DNA from: Flavobacteriales bacterium
GTDB lineage: Bacteria; Bacteroidota; Bacteroidia; Flavobacteriales_F; PHOS-HE28
Direction: 5' to 3'
DNA: 64,000 nucleotides
Assembly (NCBI GenBank): GCA_016702645.1
Contig: JADJDP010000016.1
Location: forward strand, 1-64,000
Positions 1 through 9,671 of this stretch are shown here, piece by piece (positions within the stretch are counted from its first letter, which is position 1; each line of letters opens with the position of its first letter). A model generated the notes under the pieces. That model was not told where the DNA came from. It saw only the letters and a program-made list of their open reading frames with translations, and searched no databases. Position numbers and translations under genes: made by a program.

Positions 1-1191
<1,191 letters not shown>

Positions 1192-1209
1192 GACAAGGAA
1201 GTCGTGGTA

Positions 1210-2325
1210 TCAATCCACGTGTACCTCCATGCCCTCGCCTTCGGCCGACTTCTTCGCACCCTTGAGTTCGGTGTCGGCATCAATGCCTGAGATGATCTCC
1301 AGGTTCATGCCGTCGCTGAGGCCGGTCTTGATGTAGGTCTTCTTCCAGGCCAGGCCGTTCTTCACCTCCACGAAGGCGCTATCGCCCTTGGTATTGAAGG
1401 TGACGATGCTCTCCGGTACGGTGAGCACACTGTCCCTGCGATCCAGCACGATGTCGGCGTTGGCGCTGTAACCGCTGCGCAGGTTCTGGCCGTCCTTCAC
1501 CACAACAGCCGCGCGGATCTCGAACTGGATGGCACCGTTCTCCTCCACGCCCTTCGGCGCGATGTATTCGAGCGCCGCGTCCCACTTGGCGTTGTCGATC
1601 GCACCCACGGTGAGCACCACGGGCATGCCCAGCTTCACCTTGCCCACTTCGCTTTCGTCCACGTTGCCCTGGAAGATGAGGTCGGCCATGTCCGCCACGG
1701 TAGCGATGGTGGTGCCCTCGTTGAAGTTGTTGCGCTCGATCACGCTGTTGCCCTCCTTCACCGGCACGTCCAACACCATCCCGTCCACGGTGCTGCGCAC
1801 GATGGTATTGCCCGCGCTGCTGCGGCTGATGCCATCACGCACCACTTGCAGCGCTTCCTGCGCCGCGTCCATTTCCTGTTTCGCGTTCCTCAAGGCCATG
1901 TCGAAGCCCTGCATCTCGGCCGCAGCGATCACGCCTTTGTCCAGCAGCGGCTTGTTGCGATCGTAGTTCATCTGCGCGTTCTGCACGTTGATCTCCGCCG
2001 AACGCACGCGGTTCTCGGCGCTGCTCAACGACATCATGTCGGGCACGATCTGGATCTTGGCAAGCTGATCGCCCTTCTTCACCTGGTCGCCGGCCTCCAC
2101 GTAGAGTTCGCGCACGATGCCGCTCACCACGGGCTTGATCAGGATCTCCTTGCGCGGCACGATCTTGCCGTTGGCCACGGTCTTCTTGATCACGTTGTTC
2201 TTCTTCGCCTTCTCCGTGTTGAACTCATCGGGCTTGCTCGCGCTCTTGTTGTAGAGGAAGAACATGGTCCAGATGAAGAGGAGGATGAGGCCGAAGAGGA
2301 GGAGGTACTTGAGGATGCGTTTCAT
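1210..2325 (-). CDS. HlyD/MacA-type periplasmic adaptor subunit
   Basis: Membrane fusion protein linking an inner-membrane ABC exporter to an outer-membrane channel. The start is the Met followed by KRILKYLLLFG, which begins an N-terminal transmembrane helix; the open frame extends upstream but only through low-quality sequence. After the helix come a biotinyl-lipoyl-like segment (VVSGIVRELYVEAGDQVKKG), a coiled-coil hairpin around residues 95-165, the second lipoyl half, and beta-barrel/membrane-proximal domains. At about 371 residues it has a typical length. It is the last gene of a minus-strand cassette: ATPase, permease, permease, adaptor. The exported substrate is unknown; macrolide or lipoprotein export are family possibilities only. 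Confidence 0.88.
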   Translation of the reverse strand: MKRILKYLLLFGLILLFIWTMFFLYNKSASKPDEFNTEKAKKNNVIKKTVANGKIVPRKEILIKPVVSGIVRELYVEAGDQVKKGDQLAKIQIVPDMMSLSSAENRVRSAEINVQNAQMNYDRNKPLLDKGVIAAAEMQGFDMALRNAKQEMDAAQEALQVVRDGISRSSAGNTIVRSTVDGMVLDVPVKEGNSVIERNNFNEGTTIATVADMADLIFQGNVDESEVGKVKLGMPVVLTVGAIDNAKWDAALEYIAPKGVEENGAIQFEIRAAVVVKDGQNLRSGYSANADIVLDRRDSVLTVPESIVTFNTKGDSAFVEVKNGLAWKKTYIKTGLSDGMNLEIISGIDADTELKGAKKSAEGEGMEVHVD

Positions 2326-2329
2326 GGTC

Positions 2330-2385
2330 GGTTGTCTGTTGTCAGTTGGTGGTTGTCGGTCGTCGTCCTGCCGGGGCGCCCTCCG
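2330..2385. repeat. Low-complexity GTTGTC-type intergenic repeat
   Basis: The gap between the adaptor start and the upstream permease stop contains degenerate iterations of a GTTGTC/GTTGGT unit. Similar simple quasi-repeats occupy several other gaps in this window. No gene or clear promoter is visible here. Confidence 0.4.
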
Positions 2386-2419
2386 CCTGCCAGCGAGCCT
2401 GTGGGTTCGCCCCTCCTCC

Positions 2420-3667
2420 TCATTCAGCTCGTAAAGCGTCAACGGCACGTATGGCAAGCGCTCTGCGCGCGGGGATGAGCCCGGCGATGAGGCCCGCCAC
2501 GATGAGCACGACGAAGGCCACCACGGCCACGAAGAGGTCCACGCCGGGATTCTTGAAGAAGTCACCTTCGGCACCCAGGCCACGAATGGCCTCCAGCACG
2601 CCCACGCCCGCCAGCAGACCGAAGTAGCCTGCGATGAAGGTGAGGGTGAGCGCCTCCATCACGATCTGGCCGGTGATGCTGCGCGGCGATGCGCCGATGC
2701 TCCGCCGGATGCCGATCTCCTTGGTGCGTTCCTTGATGATCACGAGCATGATGTTGCCGATGCCGATGACCCCGGCGAGCAGGGTGCAAATGCCCACGAA
2801 CCAGCTCAGGCCGGCGATACCGATGAAGAGTCCGTTCATCATGCCATAGAACTCCTGCATGTTCCAGCTCCCGAAGGCGCTCTCGTCCGTGGGGTCCACG
2901 CGGTGCTTGCGGGCCATGAGCTTCTTGATGTCCGCTTCGATCCGCGCCACGTCCTGGTCAGGCTTGGCCACGATCGTGAACCAATGCACTTCGTTCAAGC
3001 TGTTGAAGGCCTTCTGGAAGGTGGTGAAGGGCACGTAGATCTTGGCGTCGGGATTGTCGCCCATTTCCGCGCTTCCCTTCTTCTTGCTGCGACCCACCAC
3101 CTGGAAGTACACACCGTTGATCTTGATGTACTTGCCCATGGGATCCTCGAACTCGAAGAGGCGTTCCACCACCTTTTCACCGATCACGCACACTTTGCGT
3201 TCCTCGATCAGGTCCTGTTGGTTGAGGAAGCGACCCACGGGGATGCGCATGCTCTCCACCGAAAGCACCTCGGGCTCGACACCATAAATGGAGAAGGCGG
3301 CGGTCTTGTTCTTGTAGATCACGTTGTTGCCACCCTGCCAGCCGCCGAGTTGCAATTGAGGTGAGCAGATCTCGATGCCCGACACGTTGTTGCGGATGAG
3401 GCTGATGTCCTCGTTGTCGAACCGGAAACTTCGCCCACGCTGGAAACCCGCATAGGGCTTGGTGGTGGGCATGGTCCAGATGAAGCAACTGTTGGTTGCG
3501 AAGCCCTCGAAGCCACCCAGGATCGCATTGCTGAGACCATTGCCCATGCCGAGCATGACCACCAGCATGAAGATGCCCCAACCCACACCGAACATGGTGA
3601 GGAAGCTGCGGAGCTTGTTGCGGCTCAGCGTCATCCAGATCTCTCCCCAGCGGTCAGCGTCGAACAT
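2420..3667 (-). CDS. ABC transporter permease, MacB/FtsX type
   Basis: Integral membrane subunit of a MacB-like exporter, 415 residues. It has one N-terminal helix (FLTMFGVGWGIFMLVVMLG), a large periplasmic MacB core domain (roughly residues 50-270), and three C-terminal helices with the FtsX signature, including a KERTKEIGIRRSIGA-type cytoplasmic loop that contacts the ATPase. It ends in the usual PARRALAIRAVDALR tail. It is paralogous to the next gene upstream, and the two permeases probably pair as a heterodimer with the ATPase at 5182-5898. Start at MFDADRWGEIW, which matches the paralogue's MFDREKWGEVF. Confidence 0.9.
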   Translation of the reverse strand: MFDADRWGEIWMTLSRNKLRSFLTMFGVGWGIFMLVVMLGMGNGLSNAILGGFEGFATNSCFIWTMPTTKPYAGFQRGRSFRFDNEDISLIRNNVSGIEICSPQLQLGGWQGGNNVIYKNKTAAFSIYGVEPEVLSVESMRIPVGRFLNQQDLIEERKVCVIGEKVVERLFEFEDPMGKYIKINGVYFQVVGRSKKKGSAEMGDNPDAKIYVPFTTFQKAFNSLNEVHWFTIVAKPDQDVARIEADIKKLMARKHRVDPTDESAFGSWNMQEFYGMMNGLFIGIAGLSWFVGICTLLAGVIGIGNIMLVIIKERTKEIGIRRSIGASPRSITGQIVMEALTLTFIAGYFGLLAGVGVLEAIRGLGAEGDFFKNPGVDLFVAVVAFVVLIVAGLIAGLIPARRALAIRAVDALRAE

Positions 3668-3676
3668 GGGTGTAGT

Positions 3677-3808
3677 GGGTTAGGCCGCAGAGGCGCAAAG
3701 TCGCGGAGAAAGCCAAGGGCAGGCAAAGCACATTGCGCACGACCAAGCGTTCAGGGACCGACAAGGTCGAACAGCGTTCTTTGCGCCTCAGCGCCTTTGC
3801 GGCTAAAC
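3677..3808. repeat. Intergenic inverted repeat, family A (copy 1)
   Basis: Left arm GGCCGCAGAGGCGCAAAG (about 3683-3700) and right arm CTTTGCGCCTCAGCGCCTTTGCGG (about 3778-3802) are inverted copies separated by about 80 bp of unrelated sequence. It fills the gap between the two permease genes. A second copy with the same arms lies in the next gap (5071-5170). Confidence 0.75.
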
Positions 3809-3812
3809 CTCT

Positions 3813-5058
3813 TCATTCGTCTCGCAGTGCTTCAATAGGACGTATGGCCGCAGCACGTCGCGCGGGGATCAAGCCCTGCCAGCGCACCAGCAAGGATGAG
3901 CGCCACGAGTGCCCACACGGCCACGTCTATCTGGATGGATGGGTCGCGGAAGAACTCGCTACCGGGCACGACGCTCGCAATGCCTTCCATGAGAAAGACA
4001 CCGAGGACCAGGCCCGCCCAGCCGGCCATGGCGGTCACGAACACCGCTTCCAGCATCACCTGCCCGACCACATTGGCCGGTGTGGCACCGAGCGCCTTGC
4101 GGATACCGATCTCGCGTGTGCGCTCCTTCACCACGATGAGCATGATGTTGCTGATGCCGACAATGCCCGCGATGAGGCTGCCGATGCCAACGAACCAGAG
4201 AAAGGCCGTGATACCGTTGAAGATGCCACCGATCATGCCCACGTTCTCCAGGTTGTTGTTCACCCAGAGGGCGCGCTCGTCGGTGGGGTCGAAATCATGG
4301 CGGCGTGCGATGGTGTGGACCGCTCGTAACTCGGCCTGTTTGGCACCTGCGATGCTGGCATCAGCGAAGCTGAACATGATGTCGTCCACGTCACGTTTGG
4401 CATTGAAGACCTTTTGGGCTGCGTTCAGCGGGATGAAGACGGGGCTCCGCTCCATGGTGTTATGTCCACCGGTCTCGAACTTGTAAAGTCCCACGACCAG
4501 GAAGGGAACGCCGTTCACGTTGATCCATTTGTCCAGTGGCTCCTCGTCCTTGAAGAGCTCCTTCCGGCAGTCCTCCGCGATCACGATCACCTTGCGTTCC
4601 TGCTGTTCGTCCACCTCGTTGATGAAGCGGCCCTTGATGATGATCTGCTTCTCCAGCGCCTGGCTCTCGGGCCCGATCCCCCGGATGCTGAAGCTGCCGT
4701 AGTTCATGCCGTATTGCAACTGGCTTTGGCCGCGCCAAACACGGTATCGCCCACGGATATGCTCCATGCCGGGGATCGCGTTCCGCAATGCGTCGATATC
4801 GTCCTCGGTGAGTTGGATGTCGCGGTTGGCGGGGAGGCCCTTCCACGGCTTGCTGGTCTCACCCCCACCAATGGAGATGCTGTTGGTGGCGGTGTTCCTG
4901 AAATTGTATTCGAAGCCGTTGCGCAATCCGGATCCGGCACCGAGCAGGATGATGAGCATGAAGATGCCCCAGAACACCGCGAAGCCCGTGAGCACCGCGC
5001 GCAATTTGTTCTTGCCGATGCTCTCGAACACCTCTCCCCATTTCTCCCTATCGAACAT
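3813..5058 (-). CDS. ABC transporter permease, MacB/FtsX type (C-terminal frameshift)
   Basis: Second MacB-like permease of the cassette. Same architecture as its paralogue at 2420-3667: N-terminal helix, periplasmic core, three C-terminal helices with a KERTREIGIRKALGATP coupling loop. The uninterrupted frame ends in a nonsense tail, but removing one base near 3875 restores GLIPARRAAAIRPIEALRDE and a stop at 3813. The restored length is 414 residues, matching the 415-residue paralogue. I read the shift as a sequence error. The start is the Met of MFDREKWGEVF; the longer open frame upstream runs through repeat DNA. Confidence 0.87.
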
Positions 5059-5070
5059 GGGGGGTGGGGT

Positions 5071-5170
5071 TTTTGCCGCAGAGGCGCAGAGGCGCAAAGA
5101 ACCCATGTGGGACAAGGCGGCTGGTGCCACTAATTGGCATTCTCCGCGCCTCCGCGCCTTTGCGGCTATC
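5071..5170. repeat. Intergenic inverted repeat, family A (copy 2)
   Basis: Left arm TTGCCGCAGAGGCGCAGAGG (from about 5073) and right arm CCGCGCCTCCGCGCCTTTGC (from about 5143) are inverted relative to each other, with about 40 bp between. The arms match copy 1 at 3677-3808. It lies between the ATPase stop and the permease start, inside what should be one operon. Confidence 0.75.
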
Positions 5171-5181
5171 CCTGTCGAGCA

Positions 5182-5898
5182 TCAAGCAACGGGGTTGGCA
5201 GCGGTTTCGGCGAGCGAGGCGGGATCCATGTATGCGTTCTCGATGAGTCCGTCGCGCAGGTAGATGACCCGCTGGGTGGCGGCAGCAACGGCACGTTCGT
5301 GGGTCACGATCACCACCGTGAGCCCGAGTTCCGTGTTCACCCGCTTCAGCAGGGCCATCACCTCTTCGCTGGTCTTGCTGTCCAGCGCTCCGGTGGGTTC
5401 ATCGGCCAGGATGATCTTGGGGCTGCTGACCAATGCCCGGGCGATAGCAACACGCTGCTTCTGCCCGCCGCTCAATTCGTTGGGCATGTGCTTCGCCCAT
5501 TCCTTGATGCCGACGTTCTCGAGCATGGCCAATGCCTGTTCGTTGCGCTTCTTGCGGGGTACACCTTGGTAGTACAGGGGTAGCGCCACGTTCTCCATGG
5601 CGTTCTTGAAGCTGATCAGGTTGAAGCTCTGGAAGATGAAGCCGATGTACTTGCTCCGTAGCGCGGCGTTCTCCGTTTCGCTCTGCCCTTTGATGAGCAT
5701 GTTGTCCAGGCGGTACTCCCCGCTGTCGTACTCGTCCAGGATCCCGATGACGTTGAGCATGGTGCTCTTGCCCGAGCCGGACGAGCCCATGATGCTCACC
5801 AACTCACCCTTGCCTATTTGCAGGTCGATGCCCTTGAGCACCTGTAGGATGTTGGCCCCCGTACGGTAGGCTTTGCGGATCCCCTTCAGTTCGATCAT
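5182..5898 (-). CDS. ABC transporter ATP-binding protein, MacB/LolD type
   Basis: Cytoplasmic ATPase of the exporter cassette, 238 residues from the Met of MIELKGIRKAYRTG. Walker A is GSSGSGKST, the Q-loop is IGFIFQSFNL, the signature is LSGGQKQRVAIARAL, and Walker B is IILADEPTGALD, followed by VIVTHE with the switch His. The frame could be extended 22 codons upstream, but that stretch encodes a translated interspersed repeat (LRQAQADEQ), so the internal Met is preferred. First gene of ATPase-permease-permease-adaptor on the minus strand. Confidence 0.92.
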   Translation of the reverse strand: MIELKGIRKAYRTGANILQVLKGIDLQIGKGELVSIMGSSGSGKSTMLNVIGILDEYDSGEYRLDNMLIKGQSETENAALRSKYIGFIFQSFNLISFKNAMENVALPLYYQGVPRKKRNEQALAMLENVGIKEWAKHMPNELSGGQKQRVAIARALVSSPKIILADEPTGALDSKTSEEVMALLKRVNTELGLTVVIVTHERAVAAATQRVIYLRDGLIENAYMDPASLAETAANPVA

Positions 5899-5912
5899 CT
5901 CCTGTTCGTCGG

Positions 5913-5929
5913 CCTGAGCTTGTCGAAGG
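5913..5929. repeat. Interspersed repeat CCTGAGCTTGTCGAAGG
   Basis: One member of a short quasi-palindromic family also seen at 33551-33612, 63129-63172 and 63391-63414. Here it sits in the 5' region of the ABC ATPase gene, just upstream of the chosen start codon. Confidence 0.7.
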
Positions 5930-6023
5930 CCAATGCGCGACGGCCCCGAAAGTACCGGCCTCACCGCCGACCCCGGACGACCTTACACGAACGGTGAGCG
6001 AAGGGGAGGAGCGGAGGTAGATG

Positions 6024-6144
6024 GAACGCAGATCGCGCGGATAAGGCAGATGGGCACTGAAAAACGCACAGCCCAGCCTTCGGAGTAATTCTGCAGGTCC
6101 AAGCCCGGATCCACGCTCATCTTACATCCGCGTCATCAGCGTTC
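6024..6144. repeat. Intergenic inverted repeat, family B
   Basis: Left arm beginning GAACGCAGATCGCGCGGAT and right arm ending TCCGCGTCATCAGCGTTC are inverted relatives about 65 bp apart. The right arm ends at the stop codon of the deaminase gene. The rest of 5930-6143 shows nothing recognisable. Confidence 0.55.
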
Positions 6145-6575
6145 TATTCCCCGATATCCTCGTTCCACAATTCCGGCTCGGCCGCAATGAACTCCTCCAT
6201 CATCTGTACGCACTCCGGCAGGTCAAGGTCGATGACCTCCACCCCGTGCTGTTCCATGAAATCCTTCGCACCGGGGAAGGTCCGGCTCTCACCCACGACC
6301 ACCTTCTTGATCTTGAACTGTACGATGGTTCCTGCGCACATGTAGCAGGGCATCAGGGTGGAGTAGATCGTGGTGCCCTTGTAGCTGCCGATGCGACCGG
6401 CATTGTTGAGGCAATCCATCTCCCCGTGCAGGATCGGGTTCTTCTGCTGCACGCGCTTGTTGTGCCCGCGGGCGATGATCCGGCCGTCGCGCACCAAGGC
6501 CGATCCGATGGGTATGCCACCCTCCGAACGCCCCTTTCTGGCTTCCTCGATCGCGGCTTGCATCCCCGGGTCCAT
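6144..6575 (-). CDS. Cytosine deaminase, yeast Fcy1-like (CDA superfamily)
   Basis: Zinc-dependent deaminase, predicted to convert cytosine to uracil in the cytoplasm. The zinc and catalytic motifs are HGEMDC (His ligand and proton-shuttle Glu) and PCYMC (two Cys ligands). Overall layout, spacing and the closing ELWNEDIGE strongly resemble yeast Fcy1, including GIPIGSALV and GRIGSYKGTTIYSTLMPC. The start is the Met of MDPGMQAAIEEA, giving 143 residues; the open frame upstream overlaps a divergent promoter. A nearby NCS1 permease and pyrimidine reductase genes support a salvage/catabolic role. A guanine or other nucleobase deaminase is the alternative. Confidence 0.88.
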   Translation of the reverse strand: MDPGMQAAIEEARKGRSEGGIPIGSALVRDGRIIARGHNKRVQQKNPILHGEMDCLNNAGRIGSYKGTTIYSTLMPCYMCAGTIVQFKIKKVVVGESRTFPGAKDFMEQHGVEVIDLDLPECVQMMEEFIAAEPELWNEDIGE

Positions 6576-6608
6576 GTCCAAAATTCTCCCACAAAGAACA
6601 ACGATCAG

Positions 6609-6637
6609 TTGCACAAGCAGGGGCTCCGGTACATTCG
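6609..6637 (+). promoter_or_regulatory. Bacteroidota-type promoter for the adaptor gene
   Basis: TTG at 6609-6611, an 18-bp spacer, then TACATTCG at 6630-6637 fits the TTG/TAnnTTyG pattern. The start codon is only 9 bases after the -7 box, so the transcript leader would be very short. Confidence 0.6.
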
Positions 6638-6646
6638 GGCACCGAT

Positions 6647-7723
6647 ATGCGCAATCTACCCCTGCCATTCCTTCTGGTGCTCGCAGCCTGCGGGACCGAG
6701 CAGGAAACGACCACGCCCACGGTGGGCCCCATTACCGAGAGCGTTTATGCGAGCGGTGTTGTCAAGGCCCGCGGACAGTACACGGTGTTCCCCACCGTCA
6801 ATGGAACAGTGACGGAGATCCTCGTGCAGGAAGGTGATACGGTGAAGGCGGGGCAGGCCTTGTTGCGCCTCGATGATCGCAGCAGCAGCCTTGCCGGTCA
6901 GAGCGGTGCTGCGCAGGTGCGATTGCTCGAACAGAACGTCCGCGAGGATGGCCCGGTGCTCACCCAATTGAGGGAGTCCATTGCACAGGCACGGGACAGG
7001 TTCGTGGTCGATAGCACCAACCATGCACGGCAGGAGGCGCTCTGGGCGCAAGGGGTCGGGAGCCGGGCGGAGCGCGATCAGCGTGAACTCGCCTACACCA
7101 CGAGCCGCGCCGCCTACAACCGCGCCTTGAGGTCATTGGACGAGGCGCGCAACCGGCTGCGCACGGAACTGGACGTAGCGCGGAACAACGCGGCGATCAG
7201 CAATGCGGGCAATGACGACCGCACGCCACGCAGCCTGATGGATGGCATCGTCTACGACCTGATGATCGAGCCGGGTGAACTCGCCACCACGCAACGAGGA
7301 GTGGCCGTGATCGGTAGCGCAACCGACCTGTACCTGGAACTGGAGGTGGACGAATACGACATCACCAAGGTGCGGCCCGGGCAGCAAGTGCTTGCCACCT
7401 TCGATAGCTATGGTGGCAAGGCTTTCCGGGCAGAGATCGAACGCATCATCCCCATCATGGATGAAAGATCACGGACCTTCAAGGTGGAAGCGCGTTTCAC
7501 GGAGGAACAACCGCAACTCTTCCCGAACCTGACGGTGGAAGCGAACATCATCCTGCGCACCAAGGAGAAGGCGCTGACGATCCCGGCCTCCTATGTGGTG
7601 GATGGGAACTTCGTCCTGGTAGGTCCGGAGGAGAAACAGTTGGTCCAACTGGGAGCACGCGATCTGGAGAAGGTGGAGGTGCTGGAAGGGATCGACGCGA
7701 CCACCGTTCTCTACAAGCCCTGA
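6647..7723 (+). CDS. Periplasmic adaptor lipoprotein of an ABC efflux cassette
   Basis: HlyD/MFP-family adaptor, 358 residues. The signal peptide ends in a lipobox (LVLAAC), so it is probably an inner-membrane-anchored lipoprotein. The first lipoyl half (VTEILVQEGDTVKAGQALLRL) precedes a coiled-coil hairpin at about residues 85-180. The second half and a beta-barrel region (YLELEVDEYDITKVRPGQQV) follow. It heads a tight plus-strand operon with a permease 8 bp downstream and an ATPase that overlaps the permease stop. The cargo is unknown. Confidence 0.87.
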   Translation: MRNLPLPFLLVLAACGTEQETTTPTVGPITESVYASGVVKARGQYTVFPTVNGTVTEILVQEGDTVKAGQALLRLDDRSSSLAGQSGAAQVRLLEQNVREDGPVLTQLRESIAQARDRFVVDSTNHARQEALWAQGVGSRAERDQRELAYTTSRAAYNRALRSLDEARNRLRTELDVARNNAAISNAGNDDRTPRSLMDGIVYDLMIEPGELATTQRGVAVIGSATDLYLELEVDEYDITKVRPGQQVLATFDSYGGKAFRAEIERIIPIMDERSRTFKVEARFTEEQPQLFPNLTVEANIILRTKEKALTIPASYVVDGNFVLVGPEEKQLVQLGARDLEKVEVLEGIDATTVLYKP

Positions 7724-7731
7724 CCGCATCC

Positions 7732-8982
7732 ATGCGGCTGTTGCTGAGCATTTCCCTGACGCTGCTTCGAGCGAAGATGAAGCAGAGCGTTGTTGCTGCG
7801 GTCGGCGTCATGTTCAGCATCACCATGTTCGTCACGCTGCTGGGTTTCATGAACGGATTGAACGACCTGCTCGACGGCTTGATCCTGAACCGCACGCCGC
7901 ATATCAGGCTCTACAACGAACTCAAAGCCTCCCCCACCCAGCCCATCGACCTCACGACCGACAGCACCACGCACAACTTCGTACGCAACGTGAAGCCGAA
8001 GAACGAATTGCCGCGCTTGCGCAATGCGGAAGCGATGATGGATGCGCTCAAGAAGGATCCCCGGGTGTTGGCGGTATCACCACGGCTCGTCGCCCAGGTG
8101 TTCTTCAACGTGGGCACCGTGGACCTCAACGCGCAGGTGAGCGGCATCGACGTGACGGAGGAGGTCCTGTACTACCGCTTCGCGGACTACCTGACGCAAG
8201 GCGATCCGCACGACCTGGCCACCAGTGCCAACAGCATCGTGCTCGGCAAGGGCCTAGCGGACATGATGGAAGCAGGCATTGGTGAAACCGTGCAGGTGAC
8301 CACCGCAACGGGCGAACGTGCCATGCTACGCGTGTCCGGCATCTTCCAAAGCGGGATCGCCGATGCAGACAAAGTGCAGTGCTACGCCAATATCAAGACC
8401 GTCCAGAAGCTGTTGGCGCGTCCCAGCAGCTACTACACGGACATCAATGTGAAGCTGCACGATCTCCTGGAAGCTCCGGAGATGGCGAAGGAACTGGCCA
8501 CACGGTTCGATGTGGACGCGCTGGACATCCAAACGGCCAACGCGCAGTTCGAGACCGGGAGCGATGTGCGGAACATCATCAGCTATGCGGTTGGCGTGGT
8601 GCTCCTGATCGTCGCGGGCTTCGGTATCTACAACATCCTTAACATGATGATCTATGAAAAGCTCGACGCCATCGCCATCCTGAAAGCCACCGGCTTCAGC
8701 GGTAGCGATGTGCGCCGGATCTTCCTGTTATTGAGCATGATCATCGGTATCGCAGGAGGCGTATCCGGTTTGCTCGGCGGGTTCGCACTGCAGAACGTCA
8801 TCGACAACATCCCGTTCGTCACGGCTGCCCTGCCCACGGTGAAGACCTTTCCGATCGATTACTCGCCGAAGTACTACATCATCGCGGTCACCTTCGCGCT
8901 GCTCACCACCTGGGTAGCCGGTTGGTTCCCGGCACGCAAGGCCAGTCAAGTGGATCCGGTGGAGATCATCCGCGGCAAGTGA
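7732..8982 (+). CDS. ABC transporter permease, FtsX/LolC-like
   Basis: 416-residue inner-membrane permease: an N-terminal helix (VGVMFSITMFVTLLGFM), a large periplasmic domain, then three C-terminal helices and an FtsX-type coupling loop (YEKLDAIAILKATGFSGSDV). It ends with WFPARKASQVDPVEIIRG, the standard tail. The layout resembles LolC/E and MacB-type permeases. As it pairs with an adaptor, efflux is more likely than lipoprotein release. Its stop codon overlaps the ATPase start by one base, so translation is coupled. Confidence 0.88.
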   Translation: MRLLLSISLTLLRAKMKQSVVAAVGVMFSITMFVTLLGFMNGLNDLLDGLILNRTPHIRLYNELKASPTQPIDLTTDSTTHNFVRNVKPKNELPRLRNAEAMMDALKKDPRVLAVSPRLVAQVFFNVGTVDLNAQVSGIDVTEEVLYYRFADYLTQGDPHDLATSANSIVLGKGLADMMEAGIGETVQVTTATGERAMLRVSGIFQSGIADADKVQCYANIKTVQKLLARPSSYYTDINVKLHDLLEAPEMAKELATRFDVDALDIQTANAQFETGSDVRNIISYAVGVVLLIVAGFGIYNILNMMIYEKLDAIAILKATGFSGSDVRRIFLLLSMIIGIAGGVSGLLGGFALQNVIDNIPFVTAALPTVKTFPIDYSPKYYIIAVTFALLTTWVAGWFPARKASQVDPVEIIRGK

Positions 8983-9668
8983 TGGAGGGCACAGGGAACA
9001 TCCTCGAAGTGGCGAAGGTCAACAAGTCCTTCCACGACCCCGTGACCGTACCTGTGTTGAAGGACGTTTCCATGGCCGTGAAGCGCGGTGAGTTCGTGAG
9101 CGTGACCGGCAAGAGCGGCTGCGGGAAGAGCACCTTGCTCTACATCCTCAGCACCATGGACACCGACTACGAAGGCCAGGTGATCATCGATGGTGAACCA
9201 ACGCAGGGCCTTCCAGGTGAACGCTTGTCGGAGATACGGAACGAGAAGATCGGCTTCGTCTTCCAGTTCCACTACCTGCTCAATGAGTTCAGCGTACTGA
9301 AGAACGTGATGTTGCCGGGCCTCAAACTGGGGAAGTTCAGTGAGGAAGAGGTTGAGAACCGCGCCATGGGCTTGCTGAAGGAGCTACAGATGGACGATCA
9401 TGCGCTGAAGATGGCCAACCAATTGAGCGGCGGTCAGAAGCAGCGCGTTGCCATTGCACGATCCATGATCAATGATCCGCTGATCATCATGGGCGACGAA
9501 CCCACAGGCAACTTGGACAAGAAGAACAGCGAGATCGTCTTCGACATCTTCCAGCACATCGCATCGGAACACAAACGCAGTTTGCTTGTTGTTACGCACG
9601 ACAACGACTTTGCAGCACGCACCCATCGCATCATCGAGATGGATGATGGGAGGATAGTGAACGGGTGA
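8982..9668 (+). CDS. ABC transporter ATP-binding protein, LolD/MacB type
   Basis: 228-residue ATPase completing the plus-strand exporter. Walker A GKSGCGKST, Q-loop IGFVFQFHYLL, signature LSGGQKQRVAIARSM, Walker B LIIMGDEPTGNLD and VVTHDNDFA are all intact. The start is the ATG sharing its A with the permease stop TGA. The gene ends 3 bp from the convergent preA gene. Confidence 0.92.
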   Translation: MEGTGNILEVAKVNKSFHDPVTVPVLKDVSMAVKRGEFVSVTGKSGCGKSTLLYILSTMDTDYEGQVIIDGEPTQGLPGERLSEIRNEKIGFVFQFHYLLNEFSVLKNVMLPGLKLGKFSEEEVENRAMGLLKELQMDDHALKMANQLSGGQKQRVAIARSMINDPLIIMGDEPTGNLDKKNSEIVFDIFQHIASEHKRSLLVVTHDNDFAARTHRIIEMDDGRIVNG

Positions 9669-9671
9669 TCG

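Noticed and set aside
5930..6023. Possible promoter or small RNA in the gap before the deaminase 3' end
   Set aside because: Apart from the inverted repeat nothing with promoter spacing or a clear fold is visible.
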